Positions 14,459-23,812 of a DNA stretch of 64,000 nt are shown here, in pieces (the first letter of the stretch is position 1; each line of letters opens with the position of its first letter). Below the pieces are notes generated by a model. That model was not told the DNA's origin and made no database searches. It saw only the letters and a list, made by a program, of their open reading frames with translations. The stretch is from Sulfurihydrogenibium azorense Az-Fu1 (GTDB lineage Bacteria; Aquificota; Aquificia; Aquificales; Hydrogenothermaceae). The position numbers and the translations under genes were made by a program. The stretch lies in assembly GCF_000021545.1 (NCBI RefSeq), contig NC_012438.1, positions 1,362,003 to 1,426,002 on the forward strand, read 5' to 3'.

Positions 14459-14680
14459 TTAATTATTTTTTTCTTCTGATTGGATGTACTTCTTGGCGTC
14501 TATGTACATATTTCTAAATCCGGCTGCTAATCCTAAAAAGAAAAAGATTATAGTCAAGTAAGGTGATGTTCCAAAGTATTTATCTAGTAAATAGCCTATT
14601 GTTACTCCAACTATTACTCCAGAAACAAGATGTAATCCTATGGATAGAAAAGAGAAAGTTCTGTTTACTTCTTTACTCAT
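14459..14680 (-). CDS. atpZ: AtpZ/AtpI-like membrane protein
   Basis: A 73-residue protein with two membrane helices (about 10-30 and 40-60) joined by a short loop with GYLLDKYFGTSPYLTI. This is the hallmark of the ATPase-gene1/AtpZ family, small proteins usually encoded ahead of the F0F1 ATP synthase operon and linked to its assembly or to Mg/Ca transport. Here no ATP synthase genes are adjacent; it overlaps dapB by 8 bases and depends on that transcript. The motif makes the family likely; the role is inferred. Confidence 0.7.
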   Translation of the reverse strand: MSKEVNRTFSFLSIGLHLVSGVIVGVTIGYLLDKYFGTSPYLTIIFFFLGLAAGFRNMYIDAKKYIQSEEKNN

Positions 14681-15476
14681 TTAAGCCAAGAACATCAATC
14701 ATATCGTAAAGTCCAGCAGGTTTATCTTTTACCCACTTTGCAGCTTCTATTGCACCTTTTGCAAATATGTCCCTTGAGCTTGCTTTATGAGTTAGTTCTA
14801 TTCTTTCTCCCATAGATGCAAAAATAACTGTATGATCTCCTACTACGTCTCCACCTCTTAATGCAAAAACACCTATCTCTTTACTACTTCTCTCTCCTGT
14901 TATTCCTTCTCTACCGTATACAATCTTTTCTATACCCGTTTCTCTTTTTAAAATATCCACTATTTTCATAGCTGTTCCAGATGGTGCATCTTTTTTATAC
15001 CTATGGTGCATCTCAACCACTTCTATATCAAAACCTTTATCCTTCAAAACTCTTGCAGCTTTTTCTACAAGTTTAAACAAAAGATTTACACCTATACTCA
15101 TATTCGGAGCTAAAACAATAGGAATTTCTTTTGAAATTTCTTTTATTTCTTGAAGTTGATAATCTAAAAATCCTGTTGTTCCTATCACTGCAGCTTTTTT
15201 ATCTGCTGCAAGAATTCTTAAATGTCCTAAAACTGCTTCCTGATTAGCTGCAAAGTCTATAAGTACATCTATCTGGTCTATCACTTGAGATAAATCTGAA
15301 GTAATTGGAGCTGTCAGGTCTTTTTTATTTATTAACTCTCCAATAGTGTTATGTAAATGAGCACAATCGGGACTTTCTATACCTGCTGTGATTGATATAT
15401 CAGGGTCATTAGATGCAAGATTTGCAATAGTTCTTCCCATTCTACCCATTACACCGGATATTCCAAGTCTAAGCAT
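14673..15476 (-). CDS. dapB: 4-hydroxy-tetrahydrodipicolinate reductase
   Basis: A 267-residue enzyme that reduces 4-hydroxy-tetrahydrodipicolinate with NAD(P)H in the lysine/diaminopimelate pathway. The N-terminus has the dinucleotide motif GISGVMGRMGR. GTTGFL and APNMSIGVNLLF follow, and the active-site EMHHRYKKDAPSGTA holds the His pair and Lys. The start is ATG 15476, with AGGAG suitably placed upstream; the TTG six codons earlier is less likely. It overlaps the upstream small gene by 8 bases and the downstream atpZ by 8 bases. Confidence 0.94.
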   Translation of the reverse strand: MLRLGISGVMGRMGRTIANLASNDPDISITAGIESPDCAHLHNTIGELINKKDLTAPITSDLSQVIDQIDVLIDFAANQEAVLGHLRILAADKKAAVIGTTGFLDYQLQEIKEISKEIPIVLAPNMSIGVNLLFKLVEKAARVLKDKGFDIEVVEMHHRYKKDAPSGTAMKIVDILKRETGIEKIVYGREGITGERSSKEIGVFALRGGDVVGDHTVIFASMGERIELTHKASSRDIFAKGAIEAAKWVKDKPAGLYDMIDVLGLNE

Positions 15477-15717
15477 TCTCCTCTCCTCTTCCAAAGATTA
15501 TCCTACTAAACTCTTGTAGTAAATCGTTAGCTTGGTGTGGAGGGACTATAGAAGGGGCTAAAGCTACATCTACACCAGGTTTAAATAGCTTTTCTTTTAC
15601 TAATCTTTCTATTTCTTCCATGTCTTGAGCTGTTACATCTTCTCTAAAAATTTCTTGTGGGTCTTTTTCAGTAATAAAAAATCCTGCAAAGACAAACGCA
15701 TAAGCTTTCTTTTCCAT
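15469..15717 (-). CDS. Conserved-looking small protein of unknown function
   Basis: An 82-residue, soluble protein without membrane helix, Cys or known motif. It starts AYAFVFAGFFITEKDPQEIF, has a charged helix (QDMEEIERLVKEKLF), then the Pro-rich LAPSIVPPHQANDLL and a final helix. ATG at 15717 has an SD-like GGAG. It opens the transcript with dapB and atpZ and overlaps dapB by 8 bases. I do not recognise a family. Real because of start signals, coupling and even composition. Confidence 0.65.
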   Translation of the reverse strand: MEKKAYAFVFAGFFITEKDPQEIFREDVTAQDMEEIERLVKEKLFKPGVDVALAPSIVPPHQANDLLQEFSRIIFGRGEENA

Positions 15718-15751
15718 AAAATCTCCTTTAACAAAAAATTAAAAAATAACC

Positions 15752-15779
15752 CTACATAAGCAAAATAAACCTTATGTAG
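15752..15779 (-). terminator. Terminator of the cytochrome c unit
   Basis: On the minus strand CTACATAAG and CTTATGTAG pair over nine bases around a 10-base loop and are followed by GGTTATTTTTTAATTTTTT, a good U-rich tail. It lies between the 40-aa membrane protein and the next unit and would end the transcript from the cytochrome gene. Confidence 0.65.
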
Positions 15780-15835
15780 AGTTCTAACTTAATTTTATTT
15801 ACCAACCACTTACTTATTAAATTAATTAATCGTAA

Positions 15836-15958
15836 TTACTTTTCCTCTTTTGTTCCCATTTTGTACATTATTGAACCCCATAAGAACACAAGTTGAGTTA
15901 ACATTAAAACCAATAAAATTACTTCAGCATTTGGAATTCCACCAAAAGTCATTTCCAT
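15836..15958 (-). CDS. 40-aa single-pass membrane protein
   Basis: A 40-codon frame with an excellent SD (AAGGAGG, nine bases from the ATG), lying 19 bases after the cytochrome c stop. Residues 10-32 (NAEVILLVLMLTQLVFLWGS and following) are a membrane helix, followed by a short basic tail ending KMGTKEEK. Size, topology and its position after a haem protein suggest a small accessory subunit of an oxidase or cytochrome complex, comparable in kind to CydX or CcoQ, though not recognisably homologous to either. Confidence 0.62.
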   Translation of the reverse strand: MEMTFGGIPNAEVILLVLMLTQLVFLWGSIMYKMGTKEEK

Positions 15959-15977
15959 GATAACACACCTCCTTAAA

Positions 15978-16565
15978 TTAATGTTTTAAAATAAATTCTG
16001 CTAAAGCTTCTTTCTCTTCTTTAGATAATTTTTTTGTTATCTCTATTTGTGGTTTCATTACTGCTTCCTTAGCAGGATCAACTATAGCTTTTCCTTCACC
16101 ACTGAAAAATTTAATTAAATCTTCTTTTTTTCCATTGTATGCAGATGCAATTTTCTTTAAAGCTGGTCCTACGGTGTCAGCAGCTGCTTGGTGGCAAGCT
16201 GTACAACCTTTTGATTTAAAAATAGACTCCCCATCTACTTTTGCTACTGTTGTTTCAGTCTTTTTTTCTTCTTTCTTAGATTCTGAAGATTTTTGTTCTT
16301 TCTTTGGTTCTGAAGATTTCTCTTCTTTCTTAGATTCTAAAGATTTTTGTTCTTCTTTAGATGGATGTTGCTGTTCTTCGGATTTTTGCTCTTGTGGTTT
16401 TTGCTGTTCCTGAGATTGTTGTTGCTGAGCCGGTTGTTGTGTTGTTTGGGTTTGTTGAACCGGAGCTGACTGTTGAGATTCTGTAGAAGTTTCTTCTTTT
16501 TTAGAGCAGCCGATTATCAAAGCTGTAGATATAACTGCTAAAGACATTAGTTTTATTCTTTTCAA
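15978..16565 (-). CDS. Lipoprotein cytochrome c with low-complexity linker
   Basis: A 195-residue exported haem protein. A signal peptide ends in the lipobox ALIIGC (Cys20), so it is probably lipid-anchored outside the inner membrane. Residues about 25-110 are a repetitive Gln- then Lys/Glu/Ser-rich tether (for example EEKSSEPKKEQKSS). The C-terminal class I cytochrome domain has one haem site, KGCTACHQ, GPALKKIASAY, and a likely Met ligand in VMKPQ. Start is TTG at 16565 with SD GGAGG. It likely shuttles electrons to an oxidase or from a sulfur or hydrogen oxidation complex. The tether is a rapidly evolving repeat. Confidence 0.88.
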   Translation of the reverse strand: MKRIKLMSLAVISTALIIGCSKKEETSTESQQSAPVQQTQTTQQPAQQQQSQEQQKPQEQKSEEQQHPSKEEQKSLESKKEEKSSEPKKEQKSSESKKEEKKTETTVAKVDGESIFKSKGCTACHQAAADTVGPALKKIASAYNGKKEDLIKFFSGEGKAIVDPAKEAVMKPQIEITKKLSKEEKEALAEFILKH

Positions 16566-16629
16566 TTTTGTTTCCCTCCTAAAATCTTAAAAAAACTTCA
16601 ATAATATAATAATAAACCTTTTTTAAAAA

Positions 16630-17811
16630 TTAATCAACTTCAACTTTTATAAACTCTGCAGCTTTTTTCGCTTTTTTTCTTGCTTCTTCTACTGTTTCTC
16701 CAGTTGCTAAAGTAATGCCCATTCTTCTTTTAGGTCTTGTAGTAGGTTTTCCAAATATTCTTACTTTTACATCTCCAAGAGAAAGGGCTTGTTCTACTCC
16801 TTTATAAATAGGAGCTACTCCATACTCTTTTGCATGAAAGCAGTAAGAAGCTGAAGGTGAAAGTAATTTTATTTCTATAGGTAAGCCTAGTATAGCTCTT
16901 AAATGTATCTCAAACTCTGACATATTTTGGGATATTAACGTTACCATTCCAGTATCGTGGGGTCTTGGAGATATTTCGTTAAACCAAACCTCATCTCCTT
17001 TTACAAACATCTCACATCCAAATATGCCGTATCCTCCAAGCTCGTCTGTGATTTTTTTTGCAATTTCTTTAGCTTTATTTAGTGCAGTTTCAGACATTAT
17101 ATGAGGTTGCCAGCTTTCCCAGTAATCTCCTTCTACCTGTATATGACCTATTGGTTCACAAAAAAGTGTTCCTTGGTTTTTTGTTCTAACTGTAAGCAGT
17201 GTTATTTCGTAGTCAAAGTTTATAAACTCTTCTATTATTACTTCACTTCCCTTGCCTCTTGCGTTTTCTTGGGCATAATACCAAGCTCTGTCTATGTCTT
17301 CTAAACTTCTGACTACGGACTGTCCTTTTCCTGAGGAACTCATTACAGGTTTAACTACACATGGAAGTCCTATTTCCATAACTTTTTTTCTGTAAGTCTC
17401 TATATCAGAAGCAAAGGCATATTTTGAAGTTTTTAATCCTACTTTTTCAGCTGCAAGCCTTCTTATTCCTATTCTGTTCATAGTGTATTTAACAGCTTGA
17501 GCACAAGGGACAACCGTGAAACCTTCTTTTTCTAAATCTATTAGATCGTCTGTATCTATTGCTTCAATTTCAGGGACTATAAAGTCAGGTTTTTCTCTGT
17601 AAACAATATCTTTTATCTGTTTTCCATTTTTCATATCTATTACATAGTATCTATGAGCTACTTGCTGAGCTGGAGCGTTTTGATAGCTATCTACAGCTAT
17701 TACCTCTATTCCCATCCTCATAGCTTCTATGACAAACTCCTTTCCTAACTCTCCACTTCCAAGTAAAAGGATTTTTGTTGCGTTGTGAGAAAGAGGCGTT
17801 CCAATAATCAT
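16630..17811 (-). CDS. purT: Formate-dependent phosphoribosylglycinamide formyltransferase
   Basis: A 393-residue ATP-grasp enzyme that makes formyl-GAR from GAR, formate and ATP in purine synthesis. The N-terminal domain has [11 protein letters not shown], the ATP-grasp core [10 protein letters not shown] and [18 protein letters not shown], and the metal-binding segment [23 protein letters not shown] (motif quoted in part: [15 protein letters not shown]). Length and order fit PurT rather than the related PurK. SD AGGAAAAGT precedes the ATG. It is 12 bases downstream of the DUF3592 gene and in the same direction. Confidence 0.94.
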   Translation of the reverse strand: MIIGTPLSHNATKILLLGSGELGKEFVIEAMRMGIEVIAVDSYQNAPAQQVAHRYYVIDMKNGKQIKDIVYREKPDFIVPEIEAIDTDDLIDLEKEGFTVVPCAQAVKYTMNRIGIRRLAAEKVGLKTSKYAFASDIETYRKKVMEIGLPCVVKPVMSSSGKGQSVVRSLEDIDRAWYYAQENARGKGSEVIIEEFINFDYEITLLTVRTKNQGTLFCEPIGHIQVEGDYWESWQPHIMSETALNKAKEIAKKITDELGGYGIFGCEMFVKGDEVWFNEISPRPHDTGMVTLISQNMSEFEIHLRAILGLPIEIKLLSPSASYCFHAKEYGVAPIYKGVEQALSLGDVKVRIFGKPTTRPKRRMGITLATGETVEEARKKAKKAAEFIKVEVD

Positions 17812-17823
17812 ACTTTTCCTCCG

Positions 17824-18324
17824 TTAATCATGAAGTTTATGTAAAATATTTTTAACTATTTCTGCTATCGTCTTGGTATCTAACCCATAACCATGAATTT
17901 CTATAAAAGTTTGGTATAAAAATGGAAGCATAATTCCAATTAAAGCTATTAACATCACTACTAAACCAGCATTTATAGACCTTTTTAAAACACTTTCAGA
18001 GGGATTAAAAGGATTGTAGAAAACATCTACTTTTTCCGATTTAAACTCATTGATTATCTTCTCAGCTGTATTTTTATCTGTTTCGAAGGGGGATAGAAAG
18101 ATTTTATCAGACTGGAATTCTTTACCATTTACGGTATACTTGTACTTTACAATAGGTCTATAGGTTTCATACTTTATTATCTGGTGAACTCTTTCTACTT
18201 TTTTTTCTAAAATCTCTCCTTGGGTCTTCTTCCAAAAGACATACCTAAAATTTTTGTATATTACAAAAAATGCCAAAATAGAGGCCAAAACTATATAAAA
18301 TGTATAAAGCATTACTGGGTTCAT
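17824..18324 (-). CDS. DUF3592 membrane protein
   Basis: A 166-residue protein with an N-terminal membrane helix (about 5-25), an extracytoplasmic or cytoplasmic beta-rich domain (about 30-115, including RPIVKYKYTVNGKEFQS and VDVFYNPFNPSESVL) and a second helix (about 118-138). The paired pattern, VKYKYTVNGKEF then VFYNPxNPxxSVL, is characteristic of DUF3592. Its function is not known. It is probably co-transcribed with purT. Confidence 0.78.
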   Translation of the reverse strand: MNPVMLYTFYIVLASILAFFVIYKNFRYVFWKKTQGEILEKKVERVHQIIKYETYRPIVKYKYTVNGKEFQSDKIFLSPFETDKNTAEKIINEFKSEKVDVFYNPFNPSESVLKRSINAGLVVMLIALIGIMLPFLYQTFIEIHGYGLDTKTIAEIVKNILHKLHD

Positions 18325-18363
18325 AGTTAATAAATCTCAAATTCTTGATTTTTTTCTCCAATA

Positions 18364-19206
18364 TTATAACTTAACTTTCTCATAAACTTCTCCAGCATGA
18401 AAGGAGCTTCTTACAAGGATGCCTGAAAATACTTGTTTAAAACCTATTTTATAGCCTATATCTTCAAACTCTTTAAACTCTTCTTCTGTATAGTACTTTT
18501 CTACTGGAAGATGGTTTTTAGATGGTTGTAAATACTGTCCGATTGTTACCACATCACAGTTATGTTGTTTTAAGTCTATTAGTAAATTTATAACTTGCTG
18601 TTTTGTTTCACCTAAACCAAGCATAAATCCTGACTTTGTTATTATATTGCTGTCTAACTCTTTTACAGTCTTTATCAACTTTAAAGACCTTTCATAATTT
18701 CCTTGAGGTCTTACTTTTTTGTAAAGCTGTTTTACAGTCTCAACATTGTGGTTAATAACATCAGGTTTAGAATCTACTACTATTTTTAATGATTCAACAT
18801 TTCCTTTAAAATCTGGTATTAAAACCTCTATGGTAGTATCTGGGTTTAACTGTCTTACTTTTTCTATGACTTTAGCAAAGTGGGAAGCTCCACCGTCAGG
18901 AAGGTCATCTCTGTCTACCGATGTTATAACTACATGTTTTAGACTTAGTATTTTAACAGCTTTTGCTATGTTTTCAGGTTCATCTGGGTTTAAAGGAAGA
19001 GGTTTTCCGTGGTTTACATTACAGTAGGGGCAGTTTCGTGTACATACATCACCCATTATCATAAATGTTGCGGTTTTTCTGGAAAAACAGTCTCCTATGT
19101 TGGGACAGGAAGCTTCCTCACAGACTGTGTGTAAGTTAAGGCTGCGAAGAAGCTTTTTTATTTTAAAAACTTCTGGAAGAAGTGGAGATTTTACTTTTGG
19201 TTTCAT
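18364..19206 (-). CDS. lipA: Lipoyl synthase
   Basis: A 280-residue radical SAM enzyme that inserts two sulfurs into octanoyl groups on lipoyl domains. Both clusters are visible: the auxiliary cluster in [13 protein letters not shown] and the radical SAM CxxxCxxC in [10 protein letters not shown], with the conserved RSSFHAGE tail including the auxiliary Ser. Start ATG 19206 overlaps the glyA stop as ATGA; a GTG nine codons upstream lacks an SD. A likely substrate, the E2 lipoyl domain, is encoded at 50871-52115. Confidence 0.94.
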   Translation of the reverse strand: MKPKVKSPLLPEVFKIKKLLRSLNLHTVCEEASCPNIGDCFSRKTATFMIMGDVCTRNCPYCNVNHGKPLPLNPDEPENIAKAVKILSLKHVVITSVDRDDLPDGGASHFAKVIEKVRQLNPDTTIEVLIPDFKGNVESLKIVVDSKPDVINHNVETVKQLYKKVRPQGNYERSLKLIKTVKELDSNIITKSGFMLGLGETKQQVINLLIDLKQHNCDVVTIGQYLQPSKNHLPVEKYYTEEEFKEFEDIGYKIGFKQVFSGILVRSSFHAGEVYEKVKL

Positions 19207-20474
19207 TTCTCGCCATAACCGTAGTCTTTCCACCAGTTAGGGTAGAGAGGGTATGATGAGCATAAGGATAGCACATCTTCTTTTACTTCTTGTATAATCT
19301 TTTCATTGTCAAGGTTTTTCAATACTTTGACTATATTTTTTGCAATTCTTCTCATATCATTTTCTTTCATTCCCCTTGTAGTAAGAGCTGCTGTCCCTAG
19401 TCTTATTCCGGATGTTATAGTTGGTTTTTCTGGGTCAAAAGGTATAGCATTTTTGTTTACTGTAATGTTTGCTTTTCCAAGAGCTTCCTCTGCTTGATTT
19501 CCTTTAACGTTAAGAGGTCTTAAATCTACAAGCATTAAATGGGAGTCTGTTCCACCAGATACTATTCTTAAACCTTGTGCCATAAGTTCTTCGGCTAAAA
19601 CTTGAGCATTTTTCACAACCTGCTGAGCATACTTTTTAAACTCATCAGAAAGAGCTTCTTTAAATGCTACTGCTTTAGCTGCTATTACGTGCATCAAAGG
19701 TCCACCTTGAAGTCTAGGGAAAACCCACTTGTCTATGTCTTTAGCATACTCCTGTTTACAAAGTATGAAACCTCCCCTTGGACCTCTTAGAGTTTTGTGA
19801 GTTGTAGAGGTTACAAACTGAGCGTAAGGAACAGGGTTAGGGTAAACTCCACCTGCTATTAAACCTGAGTAGTGAGCCATATCTACCATAAGTAAAGCAC
19901 CTACTTCGTCAGCTATTTCTCTAAATTTGGCAAAATCTATAACTCGAGAGTAAGCTGAAGCTCCTGCAATTATTAGTTTGGGTTTGTACTCTTTTGCAAG
20001 TCGGTAAACTTCATCGTAATCTATAAGTTCTGTTTTTGGGTTTAACCCGTACTGGACGGAGTTAAAGACAACACCTGATACGTTTACTTTTGCACCGTGG
20101 GTTAAGTGTCCACCATGGTCAAGTCTCATTCCAAGTATCGTATCACCCGGTTGGAGCTGAGAAAAAAAGACAGCTTGATTAGCTTGAGACCCTGAGTGAG
20201 GTTGAACATTTGCGTGCTCTGCACCGTAGAGTTTTTTTAGTCTCTCTATTGCTAAGTCTTCTACTATATCAACGTATTCACATCCACCGTAATACCTTTT
20301 ATGGGGAAGTCCTTCTGCATACTTGTTAGTAAGGACGCTGCCTTGAGCTTCCATCACAGCTTGTGAAGTGTAGTTTTCTGATGCTATCATCTCTAAGTGT
20401 TCTTGTTGTCTTTTAAACTCTAAAGAAACTGCCTGATAAACTTCTGGATCAGTGCTTTTAAGATTTTCTAACAA
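19203..20474 (-). CDS. glyA: Serine hydroxymethyltransferase
   Basis: A 423-residue PLP enzyme interconverting serine and glycine while loading tetrahydrofolate with a one-carbon unit. Landmarks: [27 protein letters not shown], the PLP region [13 protein letters not shown] and the lysine motif [14 protein letters not shown]. Start is TTG with SD GGAGG eight bases upstream. It lies between rpiB and lipA, overlapping the latter by four bases. Confidence 0.97.
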   Translation of the reverse strand: MLENLKSTDPEVYQAVSLEFKRQQEHLEMIASENYTSQAVMEAQGSVLTNKYAEGLPHKRYYGGCEYVDIVEDLAIERLKKLYGAEHANVQPHSGSQANQAVFFSQLQPGDTILGMRLDHGGHLTHGAKVNVSGVVFNSVQYGLNPKTELIDYDEVYRLAKEYKPKLIIAGASAYSRVIDFAKFREIADEVGALLMVDMAHYSGLIAGGVYPNPVPYAQFVTSTTHKTLRGPRGGFILCKQEYAKDIDKWVFPRLQGGPLMHVIAAKAVAFKEALSDEFKKYAQQVVKNAQVLAEELMAQGLRIVSGGTDSHLMLVDLRPLNVKGNQAEEALGKANITVNKNAIPFDPEKPTITSGIRLGTAALTTRGMKENDMRRIAKNIVKVLKNLDNEKIIQEVKEDVLSLCSSYPLYPNWWKDYGYGEK

Positions 20475-20491
20475 TTTTTTTACCTCCAGAT

Positions 20492-20938
20492 TTAAATCTT
20501 TCCTTCCTCAATATCTAAAATAAGTTTAACTCTTCTTTCGTGTCTTCCACCTTCAAATGGAGTTTCTAAAAACACGTCAACTATTGCAAGTGCATGGTCT
20601 AAACCAATAACTCTTTGGCCAAGGGCTAAAACGTTTGCATCGTTATGAGACCTTGCCATCCTTGCCATAAACTCATTGGTACACAAGGCAGCTCTTACAC
20701 CTTTTATTTTGTTTGCTGCTATAGATATACCTATCCCTGTTCCACAGATTATTATTCCTCTATCAGCTTCCCCAGATGCAACTGCCATACCTACATTCTC
20801 ACCAAAGTATGGATAATCAACAGGTTCAGGAGAGTAAGTGCCTTTGTCTATAATTTCATACTTTTTTGATTTCAAATACTCCTTTATTTTTTCTTTATAG
20901 AAGAATCCACCATGATCACTTCCAAGGGCTATTTTCAC
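20492..20938 (-). CDS. rpiB: Ribose-5-phosphate isomerase B
   Basis: A 148-residue isomerase (ribose-5-P to ribulose-5-P) of the RpiB/LacAB family. [11 protein letters not shown] is at the N-terminus, [13 protein letters not shown] carries the catalytic Cys, and [13 protein letters not shown] is conserved. Start is GTG with SD GGAGG nine bases upstream. It leads the transcript rpiB-glyA-lipA and faces the L,D-transpeptidase gene divergently over about 100 bases. Confidence 0.96.
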   Translation of the reverse strand: MKIALGSDHGGFFYKEKIKEYLKSKKYEIIDKGTYSPEPVDYPYFGENVGMAVASGEADRGIIICGTGIGISIAANKIKGVRAALCTNEFMARMARSHNDANVLALGQRVIGLDHALAIVDVFLETPFEGGRHERRVKLILDIEEGKI

Positions 20939-21040
20939 GTAAATAAACCTCCGAAAGACTTAACTACTACCAATTATATCACAAAAAGTTTGTGGTATAA
21001 TCATTTATTCTTACATTTAAACAGAGGTTTTTTCGAGGAG

Positions 21041-22423
21041 ATGGTTAAAAAGTTTTTACTACTATTATTTTCAATAACATTAACTTCATATGCAACTGAA
21101 GACTTATTTAAAATCGCCAAGCAAAAAGTTCAGACAAAAAGTGTAGAAGATACGGTATTAAAATCTTTAAAGCTTTACAACGATGGACTTTACACAAACG
21201 CAATAAATCTTATCCAAGATACACTTATAAAAAGCGAGGTAAACGACCAAAATTATGCTATTTTAAATCTAATCCTTGCTTCTTCTATATACAAAGCCCG
21301 GGAAGAAGATTTAATGTATAAAGTTATACAGCAGCTGCAAGACAACAGACTTGATGATTATTCCCTCTATAGAATCTACCAAATAGCAATGACAATATTT
21401 ATTGAGAGAAAACATCAAGAAGGTCAGGAGTATATATTAAATAAGTTAGGTATAAACACACAAGATAATCCAAAGTTAGAGACTACTGAAGATCCAAGCA
21501 AAGTAATAGAGGCTATAATAACAGGGAAAGAATCAAAAAAAGAAAAGATAAAAAGACTTACAAAAAGCAACAGATTTATACTTTTTGGAGAAGATTCAAA
21601 AGTTATAAACTACAAAAATGTAAGTTTTATTCTTGGTCAAAACATATTTGAGTTAGACCCTCAAATCCCAATAATAGGAAAGTTGTCTATATACATCTCA
21701 GAAAAAGACCAAACTTTACTTGAGATATCAAAAAAGTTAGACCTTGGATACTATGAACTTAAAAATGCAAATCCATTCTTAGACCCTTTTGACATAAGAA
21801 AAAATCAGATAATCATCGTACCCTTTAGAAGAATACTACCAATCAAAAACTTCTCTTACGGAACTATATACATAAATATAAATGAAAAAAGACTTTACTA
21901 TCCAGTTTTAATAGAAGATAAAAGCTACATAATAACCTTCCCAATAGGAATAGGTGCAGACGAAGCCCAATCACCAGTAGGAGATTTTAAGATAACCCAA
22001 AAAAGAAAAAACCCTGCTTGGTATCCACCTGAGAGTATAAGAAAAGAGCAACCTGATTTACCACCTGTTTTTCCACCAGGACCTGATAACCCCCTTGGGA
22101 CAAGAGCTATGAGACTTGGAAATACTTCATTTTTAATGCATGGAACAAATAAAGAGTACGGCATAGGTATGAAAGTTAGCCACGGTTGTATAAGGATGTA
22201 CAATGAAGATGTAGAAAAATTGTTTGAAGTTGTAGATGTAGGAACTCCCGTTGTAAGTAGAGATATTCCTTATAAGGTATTTTTTAACTCAGAAAAGTTT
22301 GTAGAAGCTTTTGATGATGATTCAATATTAGAATTAGAAAAAACCAGTCTCGTTAGTAAAAAGTTTATACAGCTTTATAAAACAGATATTATAGGAAAAA
22401 GCTTTGCAATAAAAGCTTGGTGA
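21041..22423 (+). CDS. L,D-transpeptidase with LysM-like and YkuD domains
   Basis: A 460-residue exported protein. A signal peptide (VKKFLLLLFSITLTSYA) begins at the chosen ATG, and GAGGAG is close upstream. Residues about 25-150 form a helical, TPR-like segment. A LysM-like stretch follows (KDQTLLEISKKLDLGYYEL ... NQIIIVPFRR), then the YkuD catalytic domain (about 275-410) with FLMHGTNKEYGIG and SHGCIRM carrying the nucleophile Cys. It would cross-link peptidoglycan or anchor proteins to it. A TATAAT-like -10 lies near 20993. It starts a long plus-strand run. Confidence 0.88.
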   Translation: MVKKFLLLLFSITLTSYATEDLFKIAKQKVQTKSVEDTVLKSLKLYNDGLYTNAINLIQDTLIKSEVNDQNYAILNLILASSIYKAREEDLMYKVIQQLQDNRLDDYSLYRIYQIAMTIFIERKHQEGQEYILNKLGINTQDNPKLETTEDPSKVIEAIITGKESKKEKIKRLTKSNRFILFGEDSKVINYKNVSFILGQNIFELDPQIPIIGKLSIYISEKDQTLLEISKKLDLGYYELKNANPFLDPFDIRKNQIIIVPFRRILPIKNFSYGTIYININEKRLYYPVLIEDKSYIITFPIGIGADEAQSPVGDFKITQKRKNPAWYPPESIRKEQPDLPPVFPPGPDNPLGTRAMRLGNTSFLMHGTNKEYGIGMKVSHGCIRMYNEDVEKLFEVVDVGTPVVSRDIPYKVFFNSEKFVEAFDDDSILELEKTSLVSKKFIQLYKTDIIGKSFAIKAW

Positions 22424-22434
22424 GGTAAAAGAAT

Positions 22435-23796
22435 ATGGAAAAAAAAGATTTAATTAAATGGGACAAAGAGTATTTCTGGCACCCTTTTACCCAGATGAAA
22501 GTTTATAGAGAAGAAGATAACGTGATAGTTGAAAGAGGAGAAGGAAACTATATTTACGACATATTTGGTAATAAATATTTAGACGGTGTAGCATCTTTGT
22601 GGTGTAATGTTCATGGTCATAACCATCCAAAATTAAATAAAGCAATCTGTGACCAAGTCAGTAAAATATCCCACTTTACAACTTTAGGAGCTTCTAACGT
22701 TCCAGCTATACTCCTTGCAAAAAAACTTGTAGAGATAACACCTAAAAATCTAAACAAAGTCTTTTACAGTGAAGATGGTTCGGAAGCTATGGAAATTGCT
22801 ATAAAAATTGCATACCACTACTGGCACAACAAAGGCTATAAAGAGAAAACAAAGTTTATAACATTAAGCGAAGCCTACCACGGAGATACTATAGGAAGTG
22901 TAAGTGTTGGAGGAATAAATATATTTCATGAAAAGTATAAACCTCTTTTATTTGATGTTTACAAACTTCCATCACCTTATCTAAAGGCTTTAGAGATAGC
23001 AGGTAGAGAGAAAGCTCTTGAGTATGAAACTACAAAAAAACTTGTTGAAGAAGTAGAAGAGTTTGTTTTTAAACATCATCAAACGATAGCAGGGTTTGTG
23101 TTAGAAGCTGGCGTTCAAGGAGCTGCTGGAATACTTCCTTTCCCAAAAGGATACTTGAAAGAAGTTGAAAGGATATGTAGAGAGTATAACGTTTTAATGA
23201 TAGTAGACGAAGTTGCTACCGGATTTGGAAGAACGGGAGAGATGTTTGCTTGTATAAAAGAAGGTGTAAATCCAGATATAATGGCTTTAGGTAAAGGGAT
23301 AACAGGGGGTTATCTACCTTTAGCTGCAACGTTAACAACAGATGAGGTATTTGAAGCATTTTTAGGAGAGTTTGGAGAAGCAAAACATTTTTACCACGGA
23401 CACACTTACACAGGAAACCCTATAGCGTGTAACGTTGCCCTTGCAAATATAGACCTATTTGAAGAAGAAAAAACCCTTGAAAATGTTAGAAAAAATATAG
23501 ATATTTTAGAAAAGCGATTACTCGAATTTTTAGAGTTAAACCACGTTATAGACGTTAGAAATTACGGTTTAATGGCAGGAGTAGAGCTTATTAAAGATAA
23601 GAAGACAAAACAACCTTACCCATACGGAGAAAGAACTGGTTTTAAAGTTGCAAAAGCAATGCTTAAGAGAGGTATATGGGTTAGACCCCTTGGAGATGTA
23701 ATGGTTATCATGCCACCACTTTCAATAAAGGAAGAAGAGTTAAATTACTTTTTAGACTCACTAAAAGAAAGTATAATGGAAGTATGTGGAGATTAA
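22435..23796 (+). CDS. bioA: Adenosylmethionine-8-amino-7-oxononanoate aminotransferase
   Basis: A 453-residue class III PLP aminotransferase of biotin synthesis. The start WDKEYFWHPFTQMKVY is the BioA signature. DGVASLWCNVHGHNHPKLN, YSEDGSEAMEIA, IVDEVATGFGRTG and the PLP-lysine motif ALGKGITGGYLPLAAT follow. It overlaps the GTG alternative of mqnD but stops before its real start. The partner gene bioD is far away at 56722. Confidence 0.95.
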   Translation: MEKKDLIKWDKEYFWHPFTQMKVYREEDNVIVERGEGNYIYDIFGNKYLDGVASLWCNVHGHNHPKLNKAICDQVSKISHFTTLGASNVPAILLAKKLVEITPKNLNKVFYSEDGSEAMEIAIKIAYHYWHNKGYKEKTKFITLSEAYHGDTIGSVSVGGINIFHEKYKPLLFDVYKLPSPYLKALEIAGREKALEYETTKKLVEEVEEFVFKHHQTIAGFVLEAGVQGAAGILPFPKGYLKEVERICREYNVLMIVDEVATGFGRTGEMFACIKEGVNPDIMALGKGITGGYLPLAATLTTDEVFEAFLGEFGEAKHFYHGHTYTGNPIACNVALANIDLFEEEKTLENVRKNIDILEKRLLEFLELNHVIDVRNYGLMAGVELIKDKKTKQPYPYGERTGFKVAKAMLKRGIWVRPLGDVMVIMPPLSIKEEELNYFLDSLKESIMEVCGD

Positions 23797-23812
23797 AAAC
23801 AGGAGGAAAAAG

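Noticed and set aside
16135-16413. Open frame antisense to the cytochrome lipoprotein
   Set aside because: A Phe/Cys/Ser repeat produced by the opposite-strand Lys/Glu/Ser repeat; no start signals.
16260-16440. Direct repeats that could suggest a CRISPR or satellite array
   Set aside because: They are codon-level low-complexity repeats encoding the Lys/Glu/Ser and Gln tether; no regular spacers.
20912-21040. N-terminal extension of the L,D-transpeptidase
   Set aside because: The extension overlaps rpiB and puts 43 polar residues before an evident signal peptide; ATG 21041 is preferred.
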